Source: Pseudomonas oryzihabitans (lineage in GTDB: Bacteria > Pseudomonadota > Gammaproteobacteria > Pseudomonadales > Pseudomonadaceae). Taken from it: DNA of 64,000 nucleotides. Below the pieces are notes generated by a model. It was not told the origin of the DNA, searched no databases, and was given only the letters and a program-made list of their open reading frames with translations. Positions 17,608 to 26,670 of this stretch are shown here, in pieces. The position numbers and the translations under genes were made by a program. The stretch covers positions 847,001-911,000 of the forward strand of contig NZ_CP013987.1 in the NCBI RefSeq assembly GCF_001518815.1, in the 5' to 3' direction. Positions within the stretch are counted from its first letter, which is position 1. Every line of letters begins with the position of its first letter.

Positions 17608-18522
17608 TCAGGTGGCGGGCGGCAGGGGATGACGGTGGGGGACGTCCGGCGCATCCAGCGGATCGGCGTGGACCAGCACCTCGGCCTGGGGGTATTCGGC
17701 GCAGATGGCCGCCTCGACCTCGTCGCACAGCACATGGGCGCGCGACAGGCTCATCTGCCCCGGCAGCTCCAGATGCAGTTGCACGAACCAGTGATTGCCG
17801 GAGAGACGGGTACGCAGGTCATGGGCACCGATCACGCCAGGTACCTGGCAGGCCAGCTGCAGCATGTGCTCGCTGATGTCGGCGGGCAGTTCCTGGTCCA
17901 TCAGCACGCCGAAGGAGTCACGGGCGATGCCGTAGGCGCTCCAGAGGATGTAGAGGGCGATGGCCAGGCCGAACAGTGGATCCAGCCAGTACCAGCCGAA
18001 GCCGGTCAGCGCCAGGGCGATCAGGATGCCGACGTTGAGCAGCAGGTCGGAGCGATAGTGCAGGGCGTCGGCGCGGACCACCGTGGAATCGGTAAGGCGG
18101 ATGACGTGCTGCTGGTAGGCCACCAGCATGGCAGTCAGGGCCAGGGAAAACAGGGTGACGGCGATGCCCAGGGCATGGGCGCCGAGGGGCTCGGGGTGTT
18201 GCAGGCGACCGATGGCCTGCCAGGCGATGAGCACGGCGCTGACGCCGATAAAGACCGCCTGGGCGATACCGGCCAGGGACTCGGCCTTGCCATGACCGTA
18301 GCGGTGGTCGTCGTCCGCCGGTTTGAGGGCGTAGTGCACCGCCAGCAGGTTGAACACCGAGGCCAGGCCGTCGAGCAGCGAATCGGTCAGGCCGGCGAGC
18401 AAGCTGACCGAACCGCTGAACCACCAGGCCACGGCCTTGGCCAGGATCAGCGTCGTCGCCACGGCTACCGAGGCGGCCGTGGCGCGACGCAACAGCCGCT
18501 CGGTGCGGTGCGGATCGCTCAT
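17608..18522 (-). CDS. Cation diffusion facilitator (FieF-type divalent metal exporter)
   Basis: Inner-membrane H+-coupled exporter of Fe2+/Zn2+-type metals, 304 residues. Six transmembrane helices are visible before residue 205, with the metal-binding residues in DSLLDG (helix 2) and HYRSDLLLN (helix 5), the DD-HD site of FieF. The cytoplasmic C-terminal domain follows, ending in a His-rich tail (DVPHRHPLPP). The start overlaps the stop of the upstream lipoprotein gene by one base, so they share a transcript. Confidence 0.9.
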   Translation of the reverse strand: MSDPHRTERLLRRATAASVAVATTLILAKAVAWWFSGSVSLLAGLTDSLLDGLASVFNLLAVHYALKPADDDHRYGHGKAESLAGIAQAVFIGVSAVLIAWQAIGRLQHPEPLGAHALGIAVTLFSLALTAMLVAYQQHVIRLTDSTVVRADALHYRSDLLLNVGILIALALTGFGWYWLDPLFGLAIALYILWSAYGIARDSFGVLMDQELPADISEHMLQLACQVPGVIGAHDLRTRLSGNHWFVQLHLELPGQMSLSRAHVLCDEVEAAICAEYPQAEVLVHADPLDAPDVPHRHPLPPAT

Positions 18523-18947
18523 CAGGCGTGCGGGGCGAGGCCCAGGCTGGCGAGCTGCTCGGTGTTGCCGCTGCGTTGCAGCAGGCGCGGGTCGTCCAGC
18601 GGCAGGTTATGGCCGGTGGCCTGCTGGATGATGGCCTTGAGGCGTGCGCGATCGACGCTGCCGTCCGGGTTGATCGCCTTGTTCAGCTCGGCCGGATCCA
18701 CCTCGGCACGGCGGTTCTCGGGCAGGTAGATGGCACCGGTGGCGAAGTCCACGCCAAAGGCGACCAGGCCGGGGATGATGTAGAACAGCAGGCCGATGGC
18801 ATCGAGGGCAACGATGCCCGGGTCGATACGGCCACTGCCGGTGATCTGGCCGCGGCGCTCGGGGTAGAACAGGGAGCCGCAAGCGGTCAGCTGGGTGAAC
18901 AGGGCGGCGGCGAGGACGCCACACACCGCGCGGGTACGCATCGACAT
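18522..18947 (-). CDS. Predicted lipoprotein of unknown function
   Basis: 141 residues. MSMRTRAVCGVLAAALF leads to lipobox LTACG, so the mature protein would start at the Cys and be lipid-anchored. After that come FYPERRGQI and a hydrophobic stretch GLLFYIIPGLVAFGVDF, then a charged tail. ATG at 18947 is preceded by GGAGGT 6 bases upstream, which rules out the longer frame. No function is recognised; homologous small lipoproteins are common in Pseudomonas. It precedes the metal exporter gene with a one-base overlap and is divergent from hrpB. Confidence 0.8.
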   Translation of the reverse strand: MSMRTRAVCGVLAAALFTQLTACGSLFYPERRGQITGSGRIDPGIVALDAIGLLFYIIPGLVAFGVDFATGAIYLPENRRAEVDPAELNKAINPDGSVDRARLKAIIQQATGHNLPLDDPRLLQRSGNTEQLASLGLAPHA

Positions 18948-18968
18948 AGACAACCTCCGGTTGGATGA

Positions 18969-18987
18969 GGCCGCCACTATAGCGGCC
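18969..18987. promoter_or_regulatory. Palindrome around a possible -10 box in the lipoprotein/hrpB divergent promoter
   Basis: GGCCGC (18969-18974) and GCGGCC (18982-18987) flank CACTATA. Read on the minus strand the centre gives TATAGT, a plausible -10 for the lipoprotein gene. A TATACT at 19012-19017 may be the -10 for hrpB. No good -35 is visible for either. Confidence 0.35.
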
Positions 18988-19049
18988 GGAATCACGGCGG
19001 GCGAGACGCTTTATACTGCCCGCCCCGTTGAGACCACCGGCCGTGCCCA

Positions 19050-21554
19050 ATGACGCCCTTGCCCATCGATGTTGTCCTGCCCGACCTGCGCCAGGCCCTC
19101 GCCCGCCGTGATGACTGTGTGCTGGAAGCGCCGCCCGGCGCCGGCAAGACCACCCGGGTGCCCCTGGCGCTGCTGGGCGAACCCTGGCTGGCCGGTCAGC
19201 GCATCCTGCTGCTCGAACCCCGACGGCTGGCGGCCCGCGCCGCAGCCGAGCGTCTGGCCGCGGAACTGGGTGAAGGCGTCGGCGAGACGGTGGGCTATCG
19301 CATCCGCCTGGAAAGCCAGGTAGGGCCGCGCACCCGCATCGAAGTGGTCACCGAAGGCATCCTCACCCGCCGGCTGCAGGACGATCCGGCGCTGGACGGT
19401 GTCGGCCTGGTGATCTTCGACGAATTCCATGAACGCAGCCTGGACGCCGATCTGGCCCTGGCGCTGACCCTGAGCGGGCGCGAGCTGCTACGCGATACGC
19501 CGCTCAAGGTGCTGGTGATGTCCGCCACCCTCGAAGGCGAGCGCCTGGCCGCGCTGCTTGGTGATGCGCCCGTGGTGCGTAGCGAAGGCCGGATGTTTCC
19601 GGTCACGACCCGCTGGAGTCGACCGCTCGGCCAGGACGAACGCCTGGAGGTGCGGGTGGCCGCCACGGTGCTGCAGGCATTGGACGAGGAGTCCGGCAGC
19701 CTGCTGGTGTTCCTGCCCGGGCAGGCGGAGATCCGCCGCACCGCCGAGCGGCTGGCGGATCACTTGCCTGCTGCGGTGCTGCTCTGCCCGTTGCATGGCG
19801 AGCTGGAGCTGGCGGCCCAACGGGCGGCCATTGAGCCGGCGCCAGTGGGCAGCCGCAAGGTGGTGCTGGCCACCAATATCGCCGAGACCAGCCTGACCAT
19901 CGAAGGGGTACGGGTGGTGGTGGATGCAGGTCTGGCGCGGGTGCCGGCCTTCGATCCCGGCAGCGGCATGACCCGCCTGACCACCCGCCGCATCTCCCGC
20001 GCCTCGGCTACCCAGCGCCAGGGCCGCGCCGGCCGCCTAGAGCCGGGTGTCTGCTATCGACTCTGGTCGGAAGAACTGCACCAGCAATTGCCGGCCTACG
20101 ACAGCGCCGAGATCCTCCAGGCTGACCTCGCCGGGCTGGCGCTGCAACTGGCCCGCTGGGGCATGAGCGCCGAGGAGCTGGCCTGGCTCGATCCCCCGCC
20201 CGCCGCGGGCCTGGCCCAGGCCCGCGACCTGCTGATGCGCCTGGGTGCCCTGGACGACCAGGGCGTGCTCGCCCCTCACGGCCAGGCCATGAGCGGTCTG
20301 CCGGCCCATCCACGGCTGGCGTACCTGCTGTTGCGTGGTCAGGCCTGGGGCCTGGCCGAGCGCGCCTGCGAGATCGCCGCACTGTTGGGCGAACGCGACC
20401 TGGCGCCGGGGCAGGGCGCCGACCTGCATACCCGTCTGCTGCTCCTGGCCGGCGAAGGGCGCGGCCCGCGCGGCGGGGTGGCGCGCATTCGTCAGCTGGT
20501 CCGTCAGTACCGCGGCCTGCTGCGTGGCAAGGCCGAGCGGCCGGTGGCCGATCCCGAACACCCGCGCTGGACGGGCGCCCTGCTGGCCTGCGCCTATCCG
20601 GATCGCATCGCCCAGCAGCGCAAGGCCGGCGGCCAGGACTATCGGCTGGCCAATGGCCGGGCCGCCAGCTTTGGCGAGCCGGATGGGTTGATGAAGTCGC
20701 CCTGGCTGGTGGTGGTCGACCTGGGCAGTCGCCAGGGGCAGCGCGAGGAGCGCATCTACCTGGCCGCCGAACTGGATCCAGCATTGTTCGAGGGGCCGCT
20801 GGCCGAGCAGGTCGTGAGTCACGATGAATTGGACTGGGACGAGCGCGAAGGCGTCCTGCGCGCCGAGCGCCAGCGCCGGGTCGGCCAGTTGGTGCTGAGT
20901 CGCGAGCCGCTGAAGAACCTGGACGCCACGACCCGCAGCCGCGCGCTGCTGGAGCTGGTGCGGCGCAAAGGCCTGGAGCTGCTGCCCTGGACGCCGGAGT
21001 TGCGCCAGTGGCAGGCGCGGGTAGCCTTGTTGCGCCAGCTGGAATTGCAGCAGAAGCAGGCGAGCGACTGGCCGGACGTCAGCGACGCGGCCCTACTGGC
21101 CAGCCTGGAAGATTGGCTGCTGCCCTACTTGGACCGTGTCACCCGCCTGGCCCACTTCGCCAATCTGGACTTGGCCGCCATGCTCCAGGGCCTGCTGCCC
21201 TGGCCGCTGCCGCGCCAGCTGGACGACCTGGCCCCGCGCACCCTGGCGGTACCCTCCGGCTCCAACATCCGCCTGGACTACGGCGAACACCCGCCGGTGC
21301 TGGCGGTGCGGTTGCAGGAGCTGTTCGGCCTGGCCGATACCCCGCGCATCGCCGGCGGGCGCCTGGCGGTCAAGCTGCACCTGCTTTCCCCGGCGCGGCG
21401 TCCGGTGCAGGTCACCCAGGACCTGGCCAGCTTCTGGGCCAACACCTACCTCGACGTGAAGAAGGACCTCAAGGGCCGCTACCCCAAGCACTACTGGCCG
21501 GACGATCCGCTGATCGCCGAACCGACGGCGCGAGCCAAGCCGCGGGGGACCTGA
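19050..21554 (+). CDS. hrpB: ATP-dependent helicase HrpB
   Basis: DEAH-box RNA/DNA helicase of 834 residues, the normal HrpB length. Motifs in order: Walker A APPGAGKTTRVP (about residues 29-40), VTEGILTRRL, DEFHERS (motif II), SATLEG, then ATNIAETSLTIEG and QRQGRAGR of the second RecA domain, followed by the HA2/HrpB C-terminal region with KDLKGRYPKHYWPDDP near the end. Its cellular job in bacteria is poorly defined. It begins divergently from the lipoprotein gene. Confidence 0.94.
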   Translation: MTPLPIDVVLPDLRQALARRDDCVLEAPPGAGKTTRVPLALLGEPWLAGQRILLLEPRRLAARAAAERLAAELGEGVGETVGYRIRLESQVGPRTRIEVVTEGILTRRLQDDPALDGVGLVIFDEFHERSLDADLALALTLSGRELLRDTPLKVLVMSATLEGERLAALLGDAPVVRSEGRMFPVTTRWSRPLGQDERLEVRVAATVLQALDEESGSLLVFLPGQAEIRRTAERLADHLPAAVLLCPLHGELELAAQRAAIEPAPVGSRKVVLATNIAETSLTIEGVRVVVDAGLARVPAFDPGSGMTRLTTRRISRASATQRQGRAGRLEPGVCYRLWSEELHQQLPAYDSAEILQADLAGLALQLARWGMSAEELAWLDPPPAAGLAQARDLLMRLGALDDQGVLAPHGQAMSGLPAHPRLAYLLLRGQAWGLAERACEIAALLGERDLAPGQGADLHTRLLLLAGEGRGPRGGVARIRQLVRQYRGLLRGKAERPVADPEHPRWTGALLACAYPDRIAQQRKAGGQDYRLANGRAASFGEPDGLMKSPWLVVVDLGSRQGQREERIYLAAELDPALFEGPLAEQVVSHDELDWDEREGVLRAERQRRVGQLVLSREPLKNLDATTRSRALLELVRRKGLELLPWTPELRQWQARVALLRQLELQQKQASDWPDVSDAALLASLEDWLLPYLDRVTRLAHFANLDLAAMLQGLLPWPLPRQLDDLAPRTLAVPSGSNIRLDYGEHPPVLAVRLQELFGLADTPRIAGGRLAVKLHLLSPARRPVQVTQDLASFWANTYLDVKKDLKGRYPKHYWPDDPLIAEPTARAKPRGT

Positions 21555-21674
21555 GGTCGGCAGCGCAGCCCGTCCGAAAAGCCGGGTCGGTGCCTGCGCA
21601 TCGGAACCAAGCGGCGGCAGTTTCGGGTCTGAATTCAGACGGGCAACACCGCCCATCCCACCGGAGCGACCCCC

Positions 21675-22103
21675 ATGGCCGACAAGACCCTGCACGACCT
21701 GTCCAAAGCGATGAGCAATCTGGATTTCTGCATGCTGACCACCGGCACCGGGCGCCTGACCAGCCGGCCAATGAGCAACAATGGCGACGTCGAGTACGAC
21801 GGCGATTCCTGGTTCTACGCCTATGACGACTCCGCCAAGATCCGCGACATCGAACAGGATCCGGCGGTGGGCCTTAGCTTCAGCGAGGGCAAGAGCCTGC
21901 TGGGCAAGCCCGGGATCTTCATCGGCATCGAGGGCCGCGCCGAGCTGATCCGCGACAAGGCGCAGTTCGAGGCGCACTGGACCAAGAACCTGAACCGCTG
22001 GTTTCCCCAGGGCACCGATACGCCCGGCATGATCCTCATCAAGGTGCATGCCGAGCGCATCCGCTATTGGGATGGCGAGGAAGAAGGCGAGCTGCGGCCC
22101 TAG
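21675..22103 (+). CDS. General stress protein, pyridoxamine 5'-phosphate oxidase-like FMN-binding split barrel
   Basis: 142-residue cytosolic flavoprotein-like protein. The pattern DFCMLTTGTGRLTSRPMS, then WFYAYDDSAKIRDIEQDPAVGLSF (read as two short segments) and GIEGRAELIRDK matches the GSP26-like group of the PNPOx superfamily. ATG 21675 with GGAGCG upstream. It is convergent with the PLP enzyme gene, only 4 bp between stops. Reported members bind FMN or F420; no substrate can be inferred. Confidence 0.84.
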   Translation: MADKTLHDLSKAMSNLDFCMLTTGTGRLTSRPMSNNGDVEYDGDSWFYAYDDSAKIRDIEQDPAVGLSFSEGKSLLGKPGIFIGIEGRAELIRDKAQFEAHWTKNLNRWFPQGTDTPGMILIKVHAERIRYWDGEEEGELRP

Positions 22104-22107
22104 CGCC

Positions 22108-23316
22108 TCAGAAGCAGGTCGCGAAGGTCTCCATCACCTGCAGACTGTCATCTACTAGGCAGCCCTGGCGCCACTTGTCGAAGGTCAGGCAAGGATGGGA
22201 GGTGCCCAGGGCAACGATATCGCCGATGGCCAGCTCCGTACCTGGCGCGACGACCATGAAGGCGTGCTGGTCCATGATGGCAGTGACGGTACAGCCGCTC
22301 ATGTCGACGGCTTCAGCGCCCGCCTGGCCGGGTCGGTAGCGGCGTAGCGGCAGTGGCAGGCCGGCGTCATGGGCGACGTCGCGCTTGCCCAGGGCCAGGA
22401 TGGCAAAGCCGGGTTCGGGCAGCGACTGCACGTGGGCCCAGACCTCCAGCGCTGGCTGCAGGCCCTCGGCCAGGCCGGTGCGCGCCAGGACGCCGCCCTG
22501 GGCGTCGCGGTAGATGCCGTGGTCATGGACCACATAGCTGCCGGGGCGCAGGACGGCCAGGAAACGTTCTCGTACCTCCAGCCGATCGAAGGCGGCGGCG
22601 ATCAGGTCGTACCACGCCGAGCCCGAGGCGGTGACGATGGGCCGATCGAGGGAGAAGGCGCCCTGGCCACGCAACTCCTCGGCCAAACGCACCAGGGAAT
22701 CGGCGAAGGCGCGGATGTCGGTCACTGCCTCGGCGCCGTGAATCACGCCCTCGTAACCTTCGATGCCGGTCAGCCGCAGCGCCGGTTGCCCGGCAATGGC
22801 CTGGGCCAGGGTGCGCACCTCGGCTTCGCTGCGGCAGCCGCAACGCCCACCAGGCACGCCGTATTCGATCATCACCTGCAGCGCCAGGCCGCGTTCGGCG
22901 AAGAAGGCACCCAGGGCCGTGACCTGATCGGGATGATCCACCAGGCAATGGAAGTCGAAATCAGGGTCGGCGCTCAGTAGCTCGGCGATCAGCGCCATGT
23001 TCGGCGCCCCAACCAGCTGGTTGGCCATCAGCACCCGGCGTACGCCATGGGCCTGGGCGGCGCGGGTCTGGATCGCGGTGGCCAGGGTCATGCCCCAGGC
23101 GCCGGCCGCCAGCTGCCGCTGGAACAGCGCCGGCGCCATGCTGGTCTTGCCATGGGGCGCCAGCTGCGCGCCGCGGTCGCTGGCGAAGGCCTGCATCCAG
23201 GCGATGTTGTGATCGAGCGCCCGCTGGTGGATGACCAGGGCGGGCAGGGCGATGTCGCGGAGTAGGCTGTCGCCGGGGTTGGCGGCGCCTTTCTCGGGGG
23301 CATGTAGAGCGGTCAT
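22108..23316 (-). CDS. PLP-dependent amino acid deaminase, D-threonine aldolase/D-serine dehydratase-like
   Basis: 402-residue fold-type III PLP enzyme. The PLP Lys is in APHGKTSMAP near residue 60, and the C-terminal D-serine dehydratase-like domain ends with DQHAFMVV and GTSHPCLTFDKW, providing the His and Cys expected for the zinc site of this family. It would act on a D-amino acid (deamination or retro-aldol). ATG at 23316 overlaps the IclR stop by 4 bases (ATGA), so the long upstream frame is rejected. It is the last gene of the D-amino-acid operon. Confidence 0.85.
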   Translation of the reverse strand: MTALHAPEKGAANPGDSLLRDIALPALVIHQRALDHNIAWMQAFASDRGAQLAPHGKTSMAPALFQRQLAAGAWGMTLATAIQTRAAQAHGVRRVLMANQLVGAPNMALIAELLSADPDFDFHCLVDHPDQVTALGAFFAERGLALQVMIEYGVPGGRCGCRSEAEVRTLAQAIAGQPALRLTGIEGYEGVIHGAEAVTDIRAFADSLVRLAEELRGQGAFSLDRPIVTASGSAWYDLIAAAFDRLEVRERFLAVLRPGSYVVHDHGIYRDAQGGVLARTGLAEGLQPALEVWAHVQSLPEPGFAILALGKRDVAHDAGLPLPLRRYRPGQAGAEAVDMSGCTVTAIMDQHAFMVVAPGTELAIGDIVALGTSHPCLTFDKWRQGCLVDDSLQVMETFATCF

Positions 23317-24086
23317 GGATTCTCCTGGCCGCCCAGGCGCTGGGACAGGCGGCGAGCGCTGTCGACCAGCACCTGGCGGTACTCGGCATGGTGGGCCTGG
23401 GCGTCGGCACGGGGCGCGACGATGCACAGGGTGGCGATGCACAGGCCGCTGGTGTCCTGCACCGGAGCGGCGAAGCAGTGGGTGTAGGTGTCGGCGATGC
23501 TGTCGAAGGAAAAGAAGCCCTCGGCGCAGGCGCTGCGGATCTCGGCGATAAAGGTCGCCGGCGGCAGGCGGCTGCCATCGGGCAGGATGAAGTCGTCCGG
23601 ATCGATCAGGGCGAGGATCTCGGCGTCGCTCAGATGGCCGAGCAGCAACCGGCCAGAGGCGGTCCAGGGAATGGGCGCGTCCTCGCCGACGTTGGAGGAG
23701 ATGCGAAAGGCGCGGGCGCCTTCCTTCATCAGCGAGACGGTGTACTTGCGGCCGTTGAGCTGGCACAGCTGGGCGGTCTCGCGGGTCCGGGCGACAATGT
23801 CGTCCAGCAGCAGCCCGGCCTCGCGGGCCAGGTCGAAGTGGCGCATGTGCGCCTGGCCGAGAAAGTACAGCTCGCGGCCCAGGTAGACCTGACCGTCGCG
23901 GCCCACGGCATCGAGCATGTGCCGCTCCAGCAACAGGCCGACCAGATCGTAGACGGTGGACTTGGGAATGCCCAGGCCGGCGGCGATCTCGTTGGGTCGC
24001 AGCGGCCGACCTACCCGCTTGAGGTGATCGAGGATGTCGAAGGCGCGGTCCAGGCCGCGGGCTCTCTGGCGGGTAGGTTCGGTCAT
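23313..24086 (-). CDS. IclR-family transcriptional regulator
   Basis: 257 residues. The N-terminal winged helix covers residues 10-70: LDRAFDILDHLKRVGRPL, NEIAAGLGIPKSTVYDLVGLL. The effector (GAF-like) domain follows with QLCQLNGRKYTVSL, IPWTASGRLLLGHL and AAPVQDTSGLCIATL, standard for IclR. Embedded inside the operon between RidA and the PLP enzyme, it is the likely local regulator; a tandem TTCCG/CGGAA inverted repeat before the binding-protein gene (27521-27556) is its candidate operator. Confidence 0.9.
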   Translation of the reverse strand: MTEPTRQRARGLDRAFDILDHLKRVGRPLRPNEIAAGLGIPKSTVYDLVGLLLERHMLDAVGRDGQVYLGRELYFLGQAHMRHFDLAREAGLLLDDIVARTRETAQLCQLNGRKYTVSLMKEGARAFRISSNVGEDAPIPWTASGRLLLGHLSDAEILALIDPDDFILPDGSRLPPATFIAEIRSACAEGFFSFDSIADTYTHCFAAPVQDTSGLCIATLCIVAPRADAQAHHAEYRQVLVDSARRLSQRLGGQENP

Positions 24087-24100
24087 CTGTGTGATTTGTC

Positions 24101-24487
24101 TCAGGCCTTGGGTTTGTAGGCGATGCAGTCGATCTCGACCTTGCAGTCCACCATCATGGAGGACTGCACGCAGGCGCGCGCCGGAGCGTTGCCGGCGAAG
24201 TACTCGGCGAACACCTTGTTGAAGCTCCAGAAATCGCGGGGATCGTCCAGCCAGACGCCAGCGCGTACCACGTGCTCCAGACCGTAGCCGGCCTCGTTCA
24301 GGATGGCGATCAGATTCTGCATGGTCTTGTGGGTCTGGGCGACGATGCCGCCATCGATGATCTCGCCGTTCTCCATGGCCACCTGGCCGGAGACGTGCAG
24401 CCAGCCATCGGCTTCCACCGCGCGGGCGAAGGGGAGGGGTTGACCACCTGCGCCGCGTTCGCCGGCGCCGTAACGAATGATGCTCAT
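24101..24487 (-). CDS. RidA/YjgF family protein (enamine/imine deaminase)
   Basis: 128-residue trimeric RidA-type enzyme that hydrolyses reactive enamine/imine intermediates made by PLP enzymes and amino-acid oxidases. The conserved stretch GWLHVSGQVAMENG and the catalytic Arg in NAPARACVQSSMM are present, followed by VEIDCIAYKP. The neighbouring PLP deaminase would produce exactly such intermediates, which explains its place in the operon. It sits 14 bp before IclR and 27 bp after the transporter ATPase gene. Confidence 0.9.
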   Translation of the reverse strand: MSIIRYGAGERGAGGQPLPFARAVEADGWLHVSGQVAMENGEIIDGGIVAQTHKTMQNLIAILNEAGYGLEHVVRAGVWLDDPRDFWSFNKVFAEYFAGNAPARACVQSSMMVDCKVEIDCIAYKPKA

Positions 24488-24514
24488 GGTGTTGCTCCTG
24501 TAGCGGGGGATGAT

Positions 24515-25291
24515 TCAGAAGGAGGTCCGGCCGAGGAATTCGGCGAGACGGGTGGAGCGGGGCCGCTCGAACAGTTCGCGCGGCGGACCCTGCTCCTCGA
24601 TGCGACCCTGGCTCATGAAGACGATGCGATCGGAGACCTCATAGGCGAATCTCATCTCGTGGGTCACCAGCAGCATGGTCATGCCATCCTGGGCCAGGTC
24701 CTTGATCACTGCCAACACCTCGCCGACCAGCTCCGGATCCAGCGCCGAGGTGGGTTCGTCGAACAGCATCAGGCTGGGGTTCATGGCGATGGCGCGGGCG
24801 ATGGCCACCCGTTGCTGCTGACCGCCGGAGAGCTGGCCGGGATGGTGGTCGCGCCGTTCGAGCAGCCCGACCCGACGCAGCCACTGCTCGCCGAGGGCGA
24901 TGGCTTCGTCCTTGCCCATCTTCTTGACCTTGCGCAGGCCGAGGGTGACGTTTTCCAGGGCGGTGAGGTGGGGGAACAGATTGAATTGCTGGAAGGCCAT
25001 GCCGGTGAGCGAACGCTGGCGGGCGACCTCGCGCTCCGGCAGGCGCTGGCGGCGACCGCCGTCTTCGCGGTAGCCGATGGCCTCGCCGGCCAGCTGGATG
25101 CTGCCACCCTGGAAGTCTTCCAGCAGGTTGACGCAGCGCAGCAGGGTGGTCTTGCCCGAGCCACTGGAGCCGATCAGGGTCACCACGTCGCCACGGTAGA
25201 GGCTGAGGTCGATGCCCTTGAGCACCTCTACCTCGCCAAAGCTCTTGTGCAGGCCGTTGATGCTCAGCAAGGGGTCGTTGGCAGCGGTCAT
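24515..25291 (-). CDS. Polar amino acid ABC transporter ATP-binding protein
   Basis: Cytoplasmic ATPase of a His/Glu/Gln-type importer, 258 residues. Walker [10 protein letters not shown] (about residues 38-46), Q-loop [11 protein letters not shown], signature LSGGQQQR, Walker B LMLFDEP and switch His in LVTHEMRFA are all intact. The start ATG at 25291 overlaps the permease stop by 4 bases (ATGA). It serves the two permeases and binding protein encoded upstream on the same strand. Confidence 0.94.
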   Translation of the reverse strand: MTAANDPLLSINGLHKSFGEVEVLKGIDLSLYRGDVVTLIGSSGSGKTTLLRCVNLLEDFQGGSIQLAGEAIGYREDGGRRQRLPEREVARQRSLTGMAFQQFNLFPHLTALENVTLGLRKVKKMGKDEAIALGEQWLRRVGLLERRDHHPGQLSGGQQQRVAIARAIAMNPSLMLFDEPTSALDPELVGEVLAVIKDLAQDGMTMLLVTHEMRFAYEVSDRIVFMSQGRIEEQGPPRELFERPRSTRLAEFLGRTSF

Positions 25292-25950
25292 GGCAGGGTC
25301 ACCCGTTTTTCCAGGTAGCGGCCGAGCCGCTCGATGGCGAAGTTGATGAGAAAGAACAGCAGTCCGGCGAACAGATAGAACTGCAGGGTCATGAAGGTGC
25401 GGGCGATGACCTGCTGGCTGCTGAGCAGCAGTTCGGCCACGCCGATCACCGAGAGCAGGGTGGAGGCCTTGACGATCTCGGTGGAGGCGTTGACCCAGGT
25501 CGGCAGGATCTGGCGCAGCGCCTGGGGTAGCAGTACCTCCTGGAGACTCTGGACGAAGGTCAGGCCGATGGCCTTGGCCGCCTCGTGCTGACCGCGCGGG
25601 ATGGCCTGCAGGGCACCACGGACGATCTCCGCCACATGGGAGCCGCAGAACAGCAGCAGGGCCGCGGTGCCGGCCTGAAAGGGCGTGGGCCGCAGGCCCA
25701 GGGCCGGAGCCATGTAGTAGCAGGCCAGCACCAGCACGAACACCGGGGTGCCGCGGATCAGGTCGGAGTAGAGGCGGAACGGCAGGCGCAGTGGCCAGCG
25801 GCCGTAGGTCAGCGCCAGGCCGCCGAGGGTACCCAGCAGGGTACCGCCCAGCACCGCCAGCAGCGAACAGGCCAGGGTGGTGGCGAAACCGGCGGCCAGG
25901 GTCTGGCGGGCGTTCCACAATTCCAGGAACCAGGAGGGGGCTTCGTACAC
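25288..25950 (-). CDS. Amino acid ABC transporter permease
   Basis: 220-residue HisMQ-type inner-membrane permease. Around five hydrophobic segments; the ATPase-contact motif is [15 protein letters not shown] followed by [12 protein letters not shown]. Starts 10 bp after the stop of a second, similar permease. The two differ throughout, so they form a heterodimer rather than a recent duplication. Confidence 0.92.
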   Translation of the reverse strand: MYEAPSWFLELWNARQTLAAGFATTLACSLLAVLGGTLLGTLGGLALTYGRWPLRLPFRLYSDLIRGTPVFVLVLACYYMAPALGLRPTPFQAGTAALLLFCGSHVAEIVRGALQAIPRGQHEAAKAIGLTFVQSLQEVLLPQALRQILPTWVNASTEIVKASTLLSVIGVAELLLSSQQVIARTFMTLQFYLFAGLLFFLINFAIERLGRYLEKRVTLP

Positions 25951-25960
25951 GTTCGGGCTC

Positions 25961-26623
25961 CTAGCGGGTCAGGCTCAGTCGCCGCTCCAGCTGGCGCAGC
26001 AGCAGGGCGATGACGTAGCAGGTGAGGATGTAGAGGACGCTGGTCACCAGCCAGGTCTCGATGACCCGGTAGCTTTCCAGGTTGATCTTGCGTGCCTGGT
26101 AGGTCAGCTCCGGCACGGCGATGGCCGCTGCCAGGGAGGTGTCCTTGAACAAGGAGATGAAGCTGTTGGAGAGGGACGGCAGGACGTTGCGCAGCATCAC
26201 CGGAATGATGACGTAGGCCTTGATCTGCCATTCGCGCAGGCCGATGGCCAGGCCCGCCTCGCGCTGGCCCTTGGGAATGGCCATGAGGCCGCCGCGAAAC
26301 ACCTCGGCCAGGTAGGCCCCGGCATAGAGCGCCAGGGTGATGAGAAAGGAGCTGAGCTTGTCCAGGCGGATGCCGACGCTGGGCAGGGCGAAGTACAGCA
26401 GCAGGATCAGCACCAGGATCGGGGTGTTGCGCACCAGGGTGACGTAGCCCGCCGCGAGCCAGCGCAGCGCCCGCATCCGCGAGAGCAGGGCGAAGGCGGT
26501 GGCCAGGCCGATCAGGCAGCCGATGGCGATGCCCACCAGGGCCAGCTGCAGACCCAGGGCGAGCCCGGCCAGCAGGTGATCCAGGTTCTGCCACACGGGG
26601 GCGAAGTTCAGGGTGTAGTTCAT
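25961..26623 (-). CDS. Amino acid ABC transporter permease
   Basis: 220-residue HisMQ-type permease, partner of the following one. The coupling motif is REAGLAIGLREWQIK with VIIPVMLRNVLPSL. Placed between the binding-protein gene (47-bp gap) and the second permease gene (10-bp gap), on one transcript. Five membrane segments are readable. Confidence 0.92.
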   Translation of the reverse strand: MNYTLNFAPVWQNLDHLLAGLALGLQLALVGIAIGCLIGLATAFALLSRMRALRWLAAGYVTLVRNTPILVLILLLYFALPSVGIRLDKLSSFLITLALYAGAYLAEVFRGGLMAIPKGQREAGLAIGLREWQIKAYVIIPVMLRNVLPSLSNSFISLFKDTSLAAAIAVPELTYQARKINLESYRVIETWLVTSVLYILTCYVIALLLRQLERRLSLTR

Positions 26624-26670
26624 GCTCGACGTCTACCGAGAGGGCGCGGACGAACCGCGCCGGGCCAGGA

